Assembly: GCA_965200885.1 (NCBI GenBank)
Contig: OZ241737.1
Span: forward strand, 2,480,001-2,544,000
DNA: 64,000 nucleotides
Reading direction: 5' to 3'
Origin: MPNP01 sp026710155
GTDB lineage: Bacteria > Pseudomonadota > Alphaproteobacteria > Rhodobacterales > Rhodobacteraceae
The notes under the pieces were generated by a model that was not told the DNA's origin, ran no database searches, and saw only the letters and a program-made list of their open reading frames with translations. Shown here in pieces: positions 54,825 through 63,940 of this stretch. Both the position numbers and the translations under genes were made by a program. The first letter of the stretch is position 1. Every line of letters starts with the position of its first letter.

Positions 54825-56462
54825 CTAAACAGAGTCTCCTGATCCATCCGATTTTATTAACAAAAATACTCCACAACACCCAATCAAAACTATCAGTAAC
54901 GCAGCAGGAGCTGCCTCACTCAGATTTTCAAGTGAAGCCCTGTCATATACTCTTGTAGCAAGGGTATTAAAGTCAAAGGGTCGTAAAAGTAAAGTTGCTG
55001 GCAATTCCTTGATACAATCAACAAAGACCAGAATTAATCCTGTAACCAGTGATCCTCGAATTATTGGCAAATGCACTGAAAACAAAGACTCCTGTGCCGA
55101 TTTGCCAAGCGATCTCGGAACCATTATCAACGTAGGAGGTATCCGTCCGAAGGAAGCCTCGACAATGTTTTGAGCTATGGCATAAAACCGGATGAAATAG
55201 GCAAAAATAACGGCAAATGCTGTACCTGTCAGCAATAATCCCGGATCATAGTCAAATCTCAATGAAATCCAGTCTGCAAGGATATGATCGAATGAGGCGA
55301 GGGAAATCAATATCCCAATTCCAATTACCGCGCCCGGAATGGCATAACCAAGAGTCAGGGTGGGCATGAGAAACCTTGACAAACGGTACTTTGTTATGGT
55401 TTGACCATAAACCAGTATAATTGCTACTGCCAAGGTTAAAAATGCTGCGATACCACTCGTAAACAAACTGTTTACAAATGAATCTATCAGTACCTTCTCA
55501 AACCAGAGTTCCCAACTGGAGAATGCATGAGTACACATGATTGATACGGGTAAGATGAATCCCAGGGTAACAAGGAGTAAACAAAATCCTGTGGCAAGCC
55601 ACCCAGCAAATTTGGGAAGATCATTTCGCTTTGAATAAATCGGTGCTTGTGAAACCTTATGATATTCGGAATTGAACCTTAAGGTTCTTTCACCGAGAAT
55701 GATGATCAATATAAGTATCAATGCAATCACGGATAGCATGGCTGCAGCACTTAAATCATAGGCCTCAAGCCATACGGTATAGATTCCGGTAGTTACAGTT
55801 TGAACTGCAAAATATTCAACAACTCCAAAATCAGCAATCGTTTCCATCATGACAATGATCAAGCCAGCAAATATTCCGGGTCTCACCAGTGGAATGATAA
55901 CTCTGAACAGTCTGATAAACGGTCCCTTCCCCAAAGTGCTGGCAATATCGATGATAGCTGATGATTGTTCTCGCAAGGCAACCCGAGTAAATAAATATAC
56001 ATAAGGAAAAAGCACCAGGGAGAGGGTTATCGAGGCTCCACCAAGGCTTCTGATCTCCGGGAAATAATAATCCGCTGGATTTTTCCACCCAAAGATGTCC
56101 CTTAGCAATCCCTGAACCGGACCGGCATATTCGAAAAAATCCACAAGCGCATAGGCACCAACATATGCAGGTATGGCCAGAGGAAAGAAAAGAGAGTATT
56201 CAAGAATCCTTCTGAATGGAAAATCATAAATAGTCACGAGGCAAGCAGAGGTAACACCAAATATTCCTGCCAGAACCGAGACCAAAATTACCAGATAGAT
56301 GGTGTTGAGAATATACCGTCTGAATGCACCGTTTTGGATATACTCCTGAAGATCACCTCCTCCAAACAAAGCTATGTAAACTATTGAACCTATGGGAAGC
56401 AAAATAACCAGGCACATTAGTACCATTACCAATCCGACCAGAATTTGTTTAGGAAAATTCAT
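54825..56462 (-). CDS. Iron(III)-type ABC transporter permease (FbpB/SfuB-like)
   Basis: Inner-membrane permease of 545 aa made of two fused halves with about twelve helices, as in FbpB, SfuB and ThiP. Each half has a coupling loop: IASTLGKGPFIRLFRVIIPLVRPGIFAG near residue 190 and PRSLGKSAQESLFSVHLPIIRGSLVTG near 460. No binding protein or ATPase gene lies next to it, so it must work with subunits encoded elsewhere or be an orphan. A related 3' fragment lies at 50995-51130. Confidence 0.92.
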   Translation of the reverse strand: MNFPKQILVGLVMVLMCLVILLPIGSIVYIALFGGGDLQEYIQNGAFRRYILNTIYLVILVSVLAGIFGVTSACLVTIYDFPFRRILEYSLFFPLAIPAYVGAYALVDFFEYAGPVQGLLRDIFGWKNPADYYFPEIRSLGGASITLSLVLFPYVYLFTRVALREQSSAIIDIASTLGKGPFIRLFRVIIPLVRPGIFAGLIIVMMETIADFGVVEYFAVQTVTTGIYTVWLEAYDLSAAAMLSVIALILILIIILGERTLRFNSEYHKVSQAPIYSKRNDLPKFAGWLATGFCLLLVTLGFILPVSIMCTHAFSSWELWFEKVLIDSFVNSLFTSGIAAFLTLAVAIILVYGQTITKYRLSRFLMPTLTLGYAIPGAVIGIGILISLASFDHILADWISLRFDYDPGLLLTGTAFAVIFAYFIRFYAIAQNIVEASFGRIPPTLIMVPRSLGKSAQESLFSVHLPIIRGSLVTGLILVFVDCIKELPATLLLRPFDFNTLATRVYDRASLENLSEAAPAALLIVLIGCCGVFLLIKSDGSGDSV

Positions 56463-56526
56463 TGTTTAAACGTAACCGTTCAGGAATCTTCAAAGTTAAG
56501 AATCCCCTACGATCGAATTGCCTTTG

Positions 56527-57513
56527 CTAATGTTTTTTTGTACTTTTATGGGGTCCTAGATAAGCCACATGGATAATTCTTTGGTCAGTATCGGGAAAAT
56601 AATATAACCGATAACCGTTAGGTAGCTTTACATGATACTCGAAAACAACCTTACGCCCATCATCAAGATAATATGTGCGTTCTGTTCTAAATTTTCGATT
56701 TTTTCTAACAGATGGTGATTCACCACTTACCTTGGATTCAAGACCCAATTCAGTCAAAAAATCATGCCTATATTCGTGGTATTCGCTGGCCTGCCATTTT
56801 TCACAAAACTCTTCCATTATTTTCAGGGATTGCTTTGCCATATTTAATATGTCGGGACGTGCGGACCAATTTTGAAGTGCGGTACCGATTTGCCTGGAAA
56901 GAAAAATCAAATGTGGAAACAATTCCCTTCTATTTTCCCAAATTTCCATGGCCGAACTTGTCAGGTCCTCGTGCCCTTTCTTTAATTCCTCTCCATGAAT
57001 TTCTAGGCTATCATCATTGTATAGATTGGGTATTTTATAGGTCGTTTCCTCTATTGGGTCTCCAAGTTTATACACCCAAACAGATATATGTGGCTTCATC
57101 CAAAATTCTGATGCTGCAAAACTTGCCAAAAAGGTCTCAAAATAATATGAAGCCAATAGTATAGGCTTGGGGTTGCTGGATCCTGTCAAACCAACTTCAA
57201 TAGCTTCATCTATTATTGAAATATCAACTTGTTCAAATAAAGGTTGCTTCGTTTCAACATTCTTTAGAAATCTACGCCAGTCCAAAAGTTCAGGTTTATT
57301 CCTGGAAGAATTAAACCAGTCACGAACAAAATATCCTTGGAATAGTTCTAACCCCATAAGTGATTTATCTTGGTCTTCATCGACCAGGAGTATTTTCAAG
57401 CCGTATTTTTTGCAATCTTTTAGTACCTTAAAAAAGATTAACAATCCCTCACTTGCTTCATCTTTGGTGTTAAATGGCAAAGAGTAATGGTTTAAAACAA
57501 TCCCATTGCTCAT
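56527..57513 (-). CDS. Unknown protein coupled to a DUF262-ATPase (possible defence partner)
   Basis: A 328-aa soluble protein. The ATG overlaps the stop codon of the ATPase gene as ATGA, so the two are translated together. The N-terminal half (LPFNTKDEASEGLLIFFKVLKDCKKYGLKILLVDEDQDKS) looks alpha/beta. The middle is helical. The last 55 residues (TERTYYLDDGRKVVFEYHVKLPNGYRLYYFPDTDQRIIHVAYLGPHKSTK) form an all-strand pattern that recalls RelE/ParE-like toxin folds, a guess from pattern only. I do not recognise the family. Coupling to a defence-type ATPase suggests effector or regulator. Confidence 0.8.
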   Translation of the reverse strand: MSNGIVLNHYSLPFNTKDEASEGLLIFFKVLKDCKKYGLKILLVDEDQDKSLMGLELFQGYFVRDWFNSSRNKPELLDWRRFLKNVETKQPLFEQVDISIIDEAIEVGLTGSSNPKPILLASYYFETFLASFAASEFWMKPHISVWVYKLGDPIEETTYKIPNLYNDDSLEIHGEELKKGHEDLTSSAMEIWENRRELFPHLIFLSRQIGTALQNWSARPDILNMAKQSLKIMEEFCEKWQASEYHEYRHDFLTELGLESKVSGESPSVRKNRKFRTERTYYLDDGRKVVFEYHVKLPNGYRLYYFPDTDQRIIHVAYLGPHKSTKKH

Positions 57514-59741
57514 AGAAGTTGGTCCAGTTCTTTATCCCACTGATCAAAGAAACCATCTGGCCAAAAATCGATACATCCCTGATCGTCAATGCTTGGGTGC
57601 ATAACTTCCGAAGCATGAACTGAATTTCGAACATCTCTATCAAGAAAGAATATTTTTATATCTTCTGCATCAATTTTATTTTGTTTTACTGCAACTCTAA
57701 GTCCATTTAGAAAATGATCGGAGTGAGATTCAACAATTAGCTGGACACCATTCTTTGCAGCAATTACACACAATTTACCCATTAGGGAATGGCCAGCGGG
57801 ATGTAAATGAGATTCTGGATTTTCAATAATCAATAAATCACCCTTGGAGGCGCTTAAAATACTTGTTACAACCGGAAGTACGTAACTCAAACCAAACCCA
57901 ACATTTTGTGGCTTAAATTCATCGGTTATGTCCTCACCCTGAATGAATGAGTATCCCAAACTAACTGAATTGAATTGTGGTTCAATCACGGCATTGATCT
58001 TTAAACCGGGGGTAATTTCAGACATCCAGGCCTCAATATTTGAAATCAGATAGTCCGAGGATGCTTTTGAATGTTTTAGTTCTTCTATCTCAAGTTTTTT
58101 GTTCCCGTTTTCAGCAATGAAGTGGGTAGTATATTCGCCATGCTTTCCAAGGGTTTTCAAAACATTTATGTTGTAATCCGAAAATTTATGATCCCTTCGG
58201 GGACCAAGCCGATCCGCACAAAGATATTGGAAATTTGTGTTGAATAGGTTTATTTCATTCAGTTTAATCCCTTGCTCAAAAAAACCCTCCCTATATGGAA
58301 GGAACTCGGAGGAATGGTCATAATCAAATTCAAACCTTACGGGTCTTTGGGTCTTGTTAAATTTTATGGTGAAAACAATGTTCTCCTTCTCCCCAAATTG
58401 GGAAAGAACATCCTTACCGGTTCCTAATTCAATGAAATCACCATTGAGTATAAGTCCCTCCTTTTGGAGAATGTTTTTTTGGTAGGATTGACGTAAAAGC
58501 AACAAACTTTGAATCAAGGTTGATTTTCCCATCCCATTTAAGCCTGAAAATAAATTCAGTGGGCCAAGTGGAAAGCTGCTATCAAGAAGAGACTTGAAAT
58601 TCTGAATGTTGATGAATTCAATCTTCGAAACCTCCGAAACTAATTTATCAACCTTATCGTAGCGTAACTCTACATGGTCTCTTTTTTGGGTTGAGTAGGA
58701 AATAGCCTGAATGAATCCATCATTTTTTAATAACTCACCCACCTTTTTTGTAAATTTGGATTTGTTGTTTTTCAATTTATCAAATTGCTCTTCATTTATT
58801 TTAGCCAAGGTTACCATCCAAACCTCAAAAAGAGTAGAGTTCTTGAAAGTCGGTTTCTCATCAGGATCCTTTGCAAAACCGTTTTCTCCCAACAGGGTAA
58901 GGCAGCGTTCTATTGCCATAGCAAATATTTTTTTGAAATTTTGCTTGTAGTCCGTATCTCCCTGTTTGATTTCTTCCATAGCTCTGTCCAAAAAGGAAGC
59001 CATTTCTTTTTTATTTGATGGATCAAGGTAATCAAATCTAAAAAAGGCCCAGAACCGCAAAACCAGTTCCTGGTCCCTCATTCGTTTTGAAAGATCTCCC
59101 AACATCGTCCTTGATGCTTCTAGCCGTGTTAATTCCTTCAATAATTCCCGAACCTCCGATGGAGCCAAAGCATTTCGGATTTCCTGATTGTTCAGAATTA
59201 AACCACCAGTGTTGATTCTCCGAAAAACAATGTATTTTACATCTCTGGGCGTACCGGGTTTTATCTTGTAAATGGTGATTGGGTATTCTTTAATCCTTCG
59301 TTTATATTTACGGGGTAGTTGTTCATAGGTTGATCCGGTGAGGTCGTTTAGGAATTCCAAACCCCTTAGACGTAAATTATTATCAATTACAAATTTCTTT
59401 ATCGTCGAAAGCCTCTGCAGACCGTCTACAATTAACCATTTGTCGTCATCAGACGCATCAAAGTAAAATGGAGTAATTGGTAATCGAATTAGGATCGATT
59501 CAATCAAACGGCTCATCTTGCGGTTATCCCATAAGTCAGAATTCCGTTGAAAGTCTGTGTTCATATCAATTTCACCCTCACTTATCCTTTCTATCAGGAG
59601 ATCAAGGGATTTTGGTTCGGCTGCTATGTCGATATCAGAGGGGTTAAAGGATTCCATAGAAGAATCAAAATTTTCTTCATCAGCTTCATCCCCAGGTTTA
59701 GATACCTCTTCCTCAAGTTCAGTTTCAGAGTACATACTCAT
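57510..59741 (-). CDS. DUF262 (ParB-like nuclease) domain fused to an OLD/RecF-like ATPase
   Basis: 743 aa. An acidic N-terminus is followed by a DUF262 domain (residues 45-250) with SEGEIDMNTDFQRNSDLW, the signature VDGLQRLSTI near 105-113 (normally DGQQR) and FRRINTGGLILNNQEIRNA. From residue 380 comes an SMC-like ATPase: EFINIQNFKSLLDSSF, Walker A GLNGMGKSTL near 399, GLSYVLPVV, Walker B DLLIIENPESHLHP near 632 and VESHSDHFLNGLR near 668 (DUF3696/AAA_15-21 type). DUF262 occurs in GmrSD, SspE and related anti-phage nucleases; ATPases of this sort act in OLD- and PARIS-like defence. The fusion heads a two-gene operon. Confidence 0.88.
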   Translation of the reverse strand: MSMYSETELEEEVSKPGDEADEENFDSSMESFNPSDIDIAAEPKSLDLLIERISEGEIDMNTDFQRNSDLWDNRKMSRLIESILIRLPITPFYFDASDDDKWLIVDGLQRLSTIKKFVIDNNLRLRGLEFLNDLTGSTYEQLPRKYKRRIKEYPITIYKIKPGTPRDVKYIVFRRINTGGLILNNQEIRNALAPSEVRELLKELTRLEASRTMLGDLSKRMRDQELVLRFWAFFRFDYLDPSNKKEMASFLDRAMEEIKQGDTDYKQNFKKIFAMAIERCLTLLGENGFAKDPDEKPTFKNSTLFEVWMVTLAKINEEQFDKLKNNKSKFTKKVGELLKNDGFIQAISYSTQKRDHVELRYDKVDKLVSEVSKIEFINIQNFKSLLDSSFPLGPLNLFSGLNGMGKSTLIQSLLLLRQSYQKNILQKEGLILNGDFIELGTGKDVLSQFGEKENIVFTIKFNKTQRPVRFEFDYDHSSEFLPYREGFFEQGIKLNEINLFNTNFQYLCADRLGPRRDHKFSDYNINVLKTLGKHGEYTTHFIAENGNKKLEIEELKHSKASSDYLISNIEAWMSEITPGLKINAVIEPQFNSVSLGYSFIQGEDITDEFKPQNVGFGLSYVLPVVTSILSASKGDLLIIENPESHLHPAGHSLMGKLCVIAAKNGVQLIVESHSDHFLNGLRVAVKQNKIDAEDIKIFFLDRDVRNSVHASEVMHPSIDDQGCIDFWPDGFFDQWDKELDQLL

Positions 59742-59881
59742 AGTTTCCTCTTTTACCTAATAACATAAACTGACCAGGACTTCATTAGGTGCAAACCTAA
59801 AATTGCAGGTGCAAACTCTTCCAGAGAATCTCTAGATTTTATTTCCCTAGAAAAACAAATAAAGGTCGGATGCTTTCTGAT

Positions 59882-60063
59882 GGGAATTATATTCTTGATT
59901 GAATTTCCCCATTTTTTTTGTGGAGGCATCACTGGTTTTCCGGCCATTTTGTGAAAAAAACCTCCCACGCACATTCCCCTGGAGTGCAATTGTATTCCCC
60001 GCGGTGTCTGAACACCTGTTGTATTTTCGGTAAATGGGAAATTCAATCAAGGATATAATTCCC
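59882..60063. mobile_element. 182-bp MITE of the GGGAATTATATA family, copy 2
   Basis: About 90% identical to the MITE at 40789-40969 but in the opposite orientation. Ends start GGGAATTATAT and the inner GGTGT-CAGACACC hairpin is kept. Flanks are TTTCTGAT (59874-59881) and TTTCTAAT (60064-60071), an 8-bp duplication with one later change. It lies 140 bases upstream of the DUF262-ATPase operon and may carry or disturb its promoter. A frame spanning the element is judged non-coding. Confidence 0.93.
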
Positions 60064-60206
60064 TTTCTAATCACTTTCATTGTCAGAATGTGGTAGGATT
60101 TTATTTCCAAACTGACCTATTTAAAGCCAACATAGTGAATTATCTTGAGCATGTCTATTTTTTCCAATACCCATAATTGATTGCAATTTTCATTTGTAAC
60201 TGTTCT

Positions 60207-60256
60207 GGTATCCATGAGGGCCCTGAAAATAGGTTGAATCCGAATCCCCCAATATA
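60207..60256. repeat. Dispersed ~50-bp repeat, copy 2
   Basis: Matches 9999-10050 in the same orientation (GGTATCC, GCCCTGAAAATAGG, ATCCCCCAA-ATAT). Both copies are beside mobile DNA. No gene is seen in 60064-60389 apart from this. Confidence 0.5.
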
Positions 60257-60389
60257 TGCGATATTGACTTGGGAAATTGTCATGAAAATGTAGCATGATT
60301 CTTTCAAACATCGGGTTTGTCTTGAACGTGGCCGGAACTCATTCCTTGATTTTGGGACATGTATCAAGTATGGTCAAGCCCCCACATCA

Positions 60390-61139
60390 TTATCCTGTTG
60401 AAGAAATGGATTCTATCGCTTCAATGATCAATTTCCGGCAAACGGCATCACTAAACCTGTGGTCCGCACCCTCAACCAGTTTCATCGCAATATCATTGGC
60501 ATTGACATGATGGAGGATTTTCCTGGAAACAGATGGCGAAACATCAATATCTTCGAGACCATGAAGCAGTCTGATTGGACATTGGTATTTTACCTCCTTG
60601 TCAAACAGGCGAAATTGCTTTCCATCTTCCAATAGCTGAGCAGAAATATAATAATCTCCATCTTCATAATCCGATGGTAATTCCACATAACCTTTACGAG
60701 ACAAATCCACTCTTTCTGAATCACCTAAACCCGCGTAAATTTCATCGGTAAATTGTACGGCACTGGCGATACCGACAAAGCCATGGACCTTGTCAGGGTT
60801 TTGATGGGCATAATGCAAACCAATCCAACCTCCCAACGAAGACCCTACGAGGATTTGGGGCCCCAAATCCAACTCCTTGAACATGATATCCACACTCGAA
60901 TGCCAATCCTTGATCGTGGTCTCTTCAAATTTTCCCGAGGATTTACCATGCCCGAAATAATCAAATCTTAGATATGACCTGCCCTTCTCTTGACAATAAG
61001 CCTTGAGAGCCAGTGCCTTGGTGCCTTCCATGTCGGATTTCAAACCAGGAAGGAATATGATGCCAGGTTCGTTACCTTCCAGTTTGTCATAGGCCAGATA
61101 GGATTTTGAAGTTTCTGGTAATGTAATGTAGTTTGTCAT
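60390..61139 (-). CDS. Alpha/beta-hydrolase fold protein
   Basis: Predicted cytoplasmic serine hydrolase of 249 aa. The start MTNYITLPETSK at 61139 is preferred because AGGTGG lies just upstream; an ATG seven codons earlier has none. The nucleophile elbow GSSLGGWIGL is near residue 100, an acid candidate in LLHGLEDIDVSPSVS and the His in EGADHRFSD near 230. RFDYFGHGKSSGKFEE is the usual lid-side motif. It resembles BioH- or carboxylesterase-like members close to human ABHD10. The substrate is unknown. It is divergent from thrS. Confidence 0.9.
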   Translation of the reverse strand: MTNYITLPETSKSYLAYDKLEGNEPGIIFLPGLKSDMEGTKALALKAYCQEKGRSYLRFDYFGHGKSSGKFEETTIKDWHSSVDIMFKELDLGPQILVGSSLGGWIGLHYAHQNPDKVHGFVGIASAVQFTDEIYAGLGDSERVDLSRKGYVELPSDYEDGDYYISAQLLEDGKQFRLFDKEVKYQCPIRLLHGLEDIDVSPSVSRKILHHVNANDIAMKLVEGADHRFSDAVCRKLIIEAIESISSTG

Positions 61140-61309
61140 TCCACCTCTATTCCAATGCAAATTTTTGACTTGATAGTGACTTAATCATAACAGGTAAAGA
61201 ATAATCCTATTTCCAGCCTTTAAAACTCCTTGCAATTCCTTATAGTCTAGTGATCAAGTTTTCCCACAACCGGGTGCATCGTGGGTGCCGAACAGATGAG
61301 GACAAATCA

Positions 61310-63262
61310 ATGACTGAAAATATTTCAATCACCTTCCCCGATAACGTTTCCAGACAATACCACAAGGGTATTACTCCAGTTGAAATCGCTCGATCCATCT
61401 CTCCCTCTCTGGAAAAGAAGGCCGTATCAGCGCTGGTAAATGAAATTCATTGGGACCTTCAATGGCCCATTAATTCCGACTCCACCTTGGAGATCAACCA
61501 AATGGGGGACAATCCCCATGCTCTCGAACTCATTCGTCACGACTTTGCTCATGTAATGGCACGTGCCGTTCAGGAATTATGGCCTGAAACCAAGGTCACC
61601 ATCGGACCGGTTATCGATAGGGGATGGTATTACGATTTTGACAGGGACACTCCATTTGCACCCGTTGATTTGCAAATCATTGAAAAGAAAATGAAGGAAA
61701 TCATCAATTTGAGGGACAGGGTTTCCTTTGATGTCTGGGATCGTGAACGGGCCATTGAACATTATCGTGAGAACAATGAGCCCTACAAGATTGAACTCGT
61801 GGAAGCCATTCCCGAAGATCAGGAAATCAAGATGTACTGGCATGGCGACTGGCAAGACCTATGTCGTGGTCCTCACCTTTGCCACACGGGTCAGCTTCCC
61901 GCTGACTCCTTCAAGCTGATGAGCATAGCCGGAGCCTATTGGCGGGGTGACAGCAGAAACAAGATGCTGCAACGGATATACGGGATTGCTTTCAGGAATC
62001 GCAAGGATCTGAAGGAACATCTGGCATTTCTTGAAGAGGCAAAGAAAAGAGATCATCGCAAATTGGGTGGCGAAATGAAGCTGTTCCATTTTCAGGATGA
62101 AGCTCCCGGTATGGTCTTTTGGCATCCGAACGGATGGACCATCTACAAGGAAATGAAATCTTACATGTCGAGGATCCAGGCCGAATACGGATATCTCGAA
62201 GTTAATACACCAGCTGTTCTGGATCGGAACCTGTGGGAAAAATCAGGGCACTGGGAAAAGTTTCAGGAACATATGTTCCTGGTAAATGTCGATAAGGAAA
62301 TTGATCCGAATGATAGAATAAGTGCCTTGAAGCCCATGAACTGTCCTGGTCATGTCCAGATATACAACAAGGGATTGAAGAGTTATCGCGATCTGCCACT
62401 TCGGATTTCGGAATTCGGTTCATGCACAAGATTTGAACCATCGGGAGCCCTGCATGGCTTGATGAGGGTTCGCGGTTTCGTACAGGATGATGCCCACATT
62501 TTTTGTGAAGAATCACAAATCCAGGCGGAAACCAAAAACTTCATCGAAATGTTATCAAAAATCTACCGGGATTTTGGTTTTGAAAAATTCAAAATCCTGT
62601 TTTCAGACAGACCCGAGGTCAGAGCAGGAACAGATGAAACCTGGGACAAGGCGGAAGAGGCATTAAAAAGCGCCACCGAGGCCTCTGGAAGTACTTTTGG
62701 ACTGAACCCGGGCGAAGGAGCATTTTATGGCCCCAAACTCGAATTTCTATTGACCGACTCAATTGGTCGTGAATGGCAATGTGGAACGCTTCAGGTGGAT
62801 TTCGTGTTACCTGAAAGACTTGATGCCAGTTTTATCGGCAGGGATGGCAACAAACATCGTCCGGTCATTCTTCACCGGGCAATACTCGGAAGTTTTGAAA
62901 GGTTTTTGGGTATCCTGATTGAAAATTATGCCGGCAAAATTCCACTCTGGCTGGCACCAACCCAGGTTGTGGTTGCGACCATTGTTTCCGATGCCGATGA
63001 TTTTGCCAAAGAAGTGGTTGGAAAACTCAATGCATCTGGAATCAGGGCCATAACCGATATACGTAATGAAAAAATCGGTTATAAGGTTCGGGAGCACTCA
63101 TTGGCAAAAGTTCCCCATATTTTTGCCGTAGGAACAAGGGAAGTTGAAGAAAACACGGTTTCGGTCAGAACCCTGGGCAAAAAGCGGGTACGGAACATGG
63201 CAGTTGATGAAGCTGTTGTGGAATTTATTGAACTGGTCAAGCCTCCCGATTTTCAAAATTGA
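61310..63262 (+). CDS. thrS: Threonine-tRNA ligase
   Basis: Charges tRNA-Thr in the cytoplasm; 650 aa from ATG at 61310 (MTENISITFPDN), with GATGAGG upstream. An in-frame TTG at 61250 would add 20 residues not seen in the family. The N-terminal TGS domain (ITPVEIARSISPSLEKKAVSALVNE), the editing domain with HDFAHVMARAVQ and WQDLCRGPHLCHTGQL, the class II core with MNCPGHVQIYN near 342 (zinc Cys) and RISEFGSCTRFEPSG, and the anticodon-binding C-terminus are all intact. infC follows after 118 bases. Confidence 0.97.
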   Translation: MTENISITFPDNVSRQYHKGITPVEIARSISPSLEKKAVSALVNEIHWDLQWPINSDSTLEINQMGDNPHALELIRHDFAHVMARAVQELWPETKVTIGPVIDRGWYYDFDRDTPFAPVDLQIIEKKMKEIINLRDRVSFDVWDRERAIEHYRENNEPYKIELVEAIPEDQEIKMYWHGDWQDLCRGPHLCHTGQLPADSFKLMSIAGAYWRGDSRNKMLQRIYGIAFRNRKDLKEHLAFLEEAKKRDHRKLGGEMKLFHFQDEAPGMVFWHPNGWTIYKEMKSYMSRIQAEYGYLEVNTPAVLDRNLWEKSGHWEKFQEHMFLVNVDKEIDPNDRISALKPMNCPGHVQIYNKGLKSYRDLPLRISEFGSCTRFEPSGALHGLMRVRGFVQDDAHIFCEESQIQAETKNFIEMLSKIYRDFGFEKFKILFSDRPEVRAGTDETWDKAEEALKSATEASGSTFGLNPGEGAFYGPKLEFLLTDSIGREWQCGTLQVDFVLPERLDASFIGRDGNKHRPVILHRAILGSFERFLGILIENYAGKIPLWLAPTQVVVATIVSDADDFAKEVVGKLNASGIRAITDIRNEKIGYKVREHSLAKVPHIFAVGTREVEENTVSVRTLGKKRVRNMAVDEAVVEFIELVKPPDFQN

Positions 63263-63367
63263 CCAAATTGCTTGAAAAATATCACTATGGTGTGAATAAT
63301 GATTGACCTTATATATTGAAAAATGAAACTACATGGTTAAAATTAAATTTCCATATCGGTATAAAAT

Positions 63368-63374
63368 AAGGAAG
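63368..63374 (+). promoter_or_regulatory. Shine-Dalgarno site that fixes the unusual infC start
   Basis: AAGGAAG lies six bases before the ATA at 63381. No ATG, GTG or TTG in the infC frame is placed this well, so the site supports initiation at AUA. Confidence 0.75.
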
Positions 63375-63380
63375 TAACCC

Positions 63381-63923
63381 ATAGCAAGAAAACCATTCCA
63401 ACCCAATTCTCAAAGAAAAGTTGGGCCCCGTGCAAATGAAGAAATTGATGCACTAAAAATTCGCCTGATTGGGGCAAACGGCGAAAATATCGGAATAGTA
63501 TCTCCCAATGAAGGTCTCGACATGGCAAGCCGTGTCGGTCTTGATTTGGTGGAAATTTCGGCCAATGCCGATCCTCCCGTGTGCAAGATCATGGATTATG
63601 GCAAATACAAATATACCCAGCAAAAGAAGGAATCCCTTGCCCGGAAAAAACAGAAGATTATCGAGGTAAAGGAAGTCAAATTTCGGCCAAACACCGGAAT
63701 CCATGACTATAATGTGAAACTGCGAAATGTTCTCAGATTTCTTGAGAACGGTGATCAGGTCAAGGTAACATTGCGGTTCAGGGGTCGTGAAATGGCCCAC
63801 CAGTCACTGGGCAAGGATTTGCTGGATAGAGTCAAGGACGATGTCGGTGAAATGGGCAAGCTGGTAGCTACTCCCAAGTATGAAGGCCGACAGATATTCA
63901 TGGTTTTGGGACCGGCAAAATAA
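63381..63923 (+). CDS. infC: Translation initiation factor IF-3, AUA start codon
   Basis: 180 aa. IF-3 checks start-codon pairing on the 30S subunit. The frame begins ATA GCA AGA AAA CCA, giving (M)ARKPFQPNSQRKVGPRANEEI, the normal alphaproteobacterial N-terminus. The first ATG in frame (63522) would cut off about 47 residues of the N-domain. The N-domain (VGLDLVEISANADPPVCKIMDYGKYKY), the Lys-rich linker and the C-domain (KVTLRFRGREMAHQSLG, MVLGPAK) are intact. infC genes of many bacteria use rare starts (AUU, AUC, AUA) so that IF-3 limits its own synthesis; the same control is likely here. Confidence 0.93.
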   Translation: MARKPFQPNSQRKVGPRANEEIDALKIRLIGANGENIGIVSPNEGLDMASRVGLDLVEISANADPPVCKIMDYGKYKYTQQKKESLARKKQKIIEVKEVKFRPNTGIHDYNVKLRNVLRFLENGDQVKVTLRFRGREMAHQSLGKDLLDRVKDDVGEMGKLVATPKYEGRQIFMVLGPAK

Positions 63924-63940
63924 ATCGTTGATAACTGGCA

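Noticed and set aside
59742..59768. Genes on the plus strand opposite the DUF262-ATPase gene
   Set aside because: They are antisense frames of a gene with clear domain motifs.
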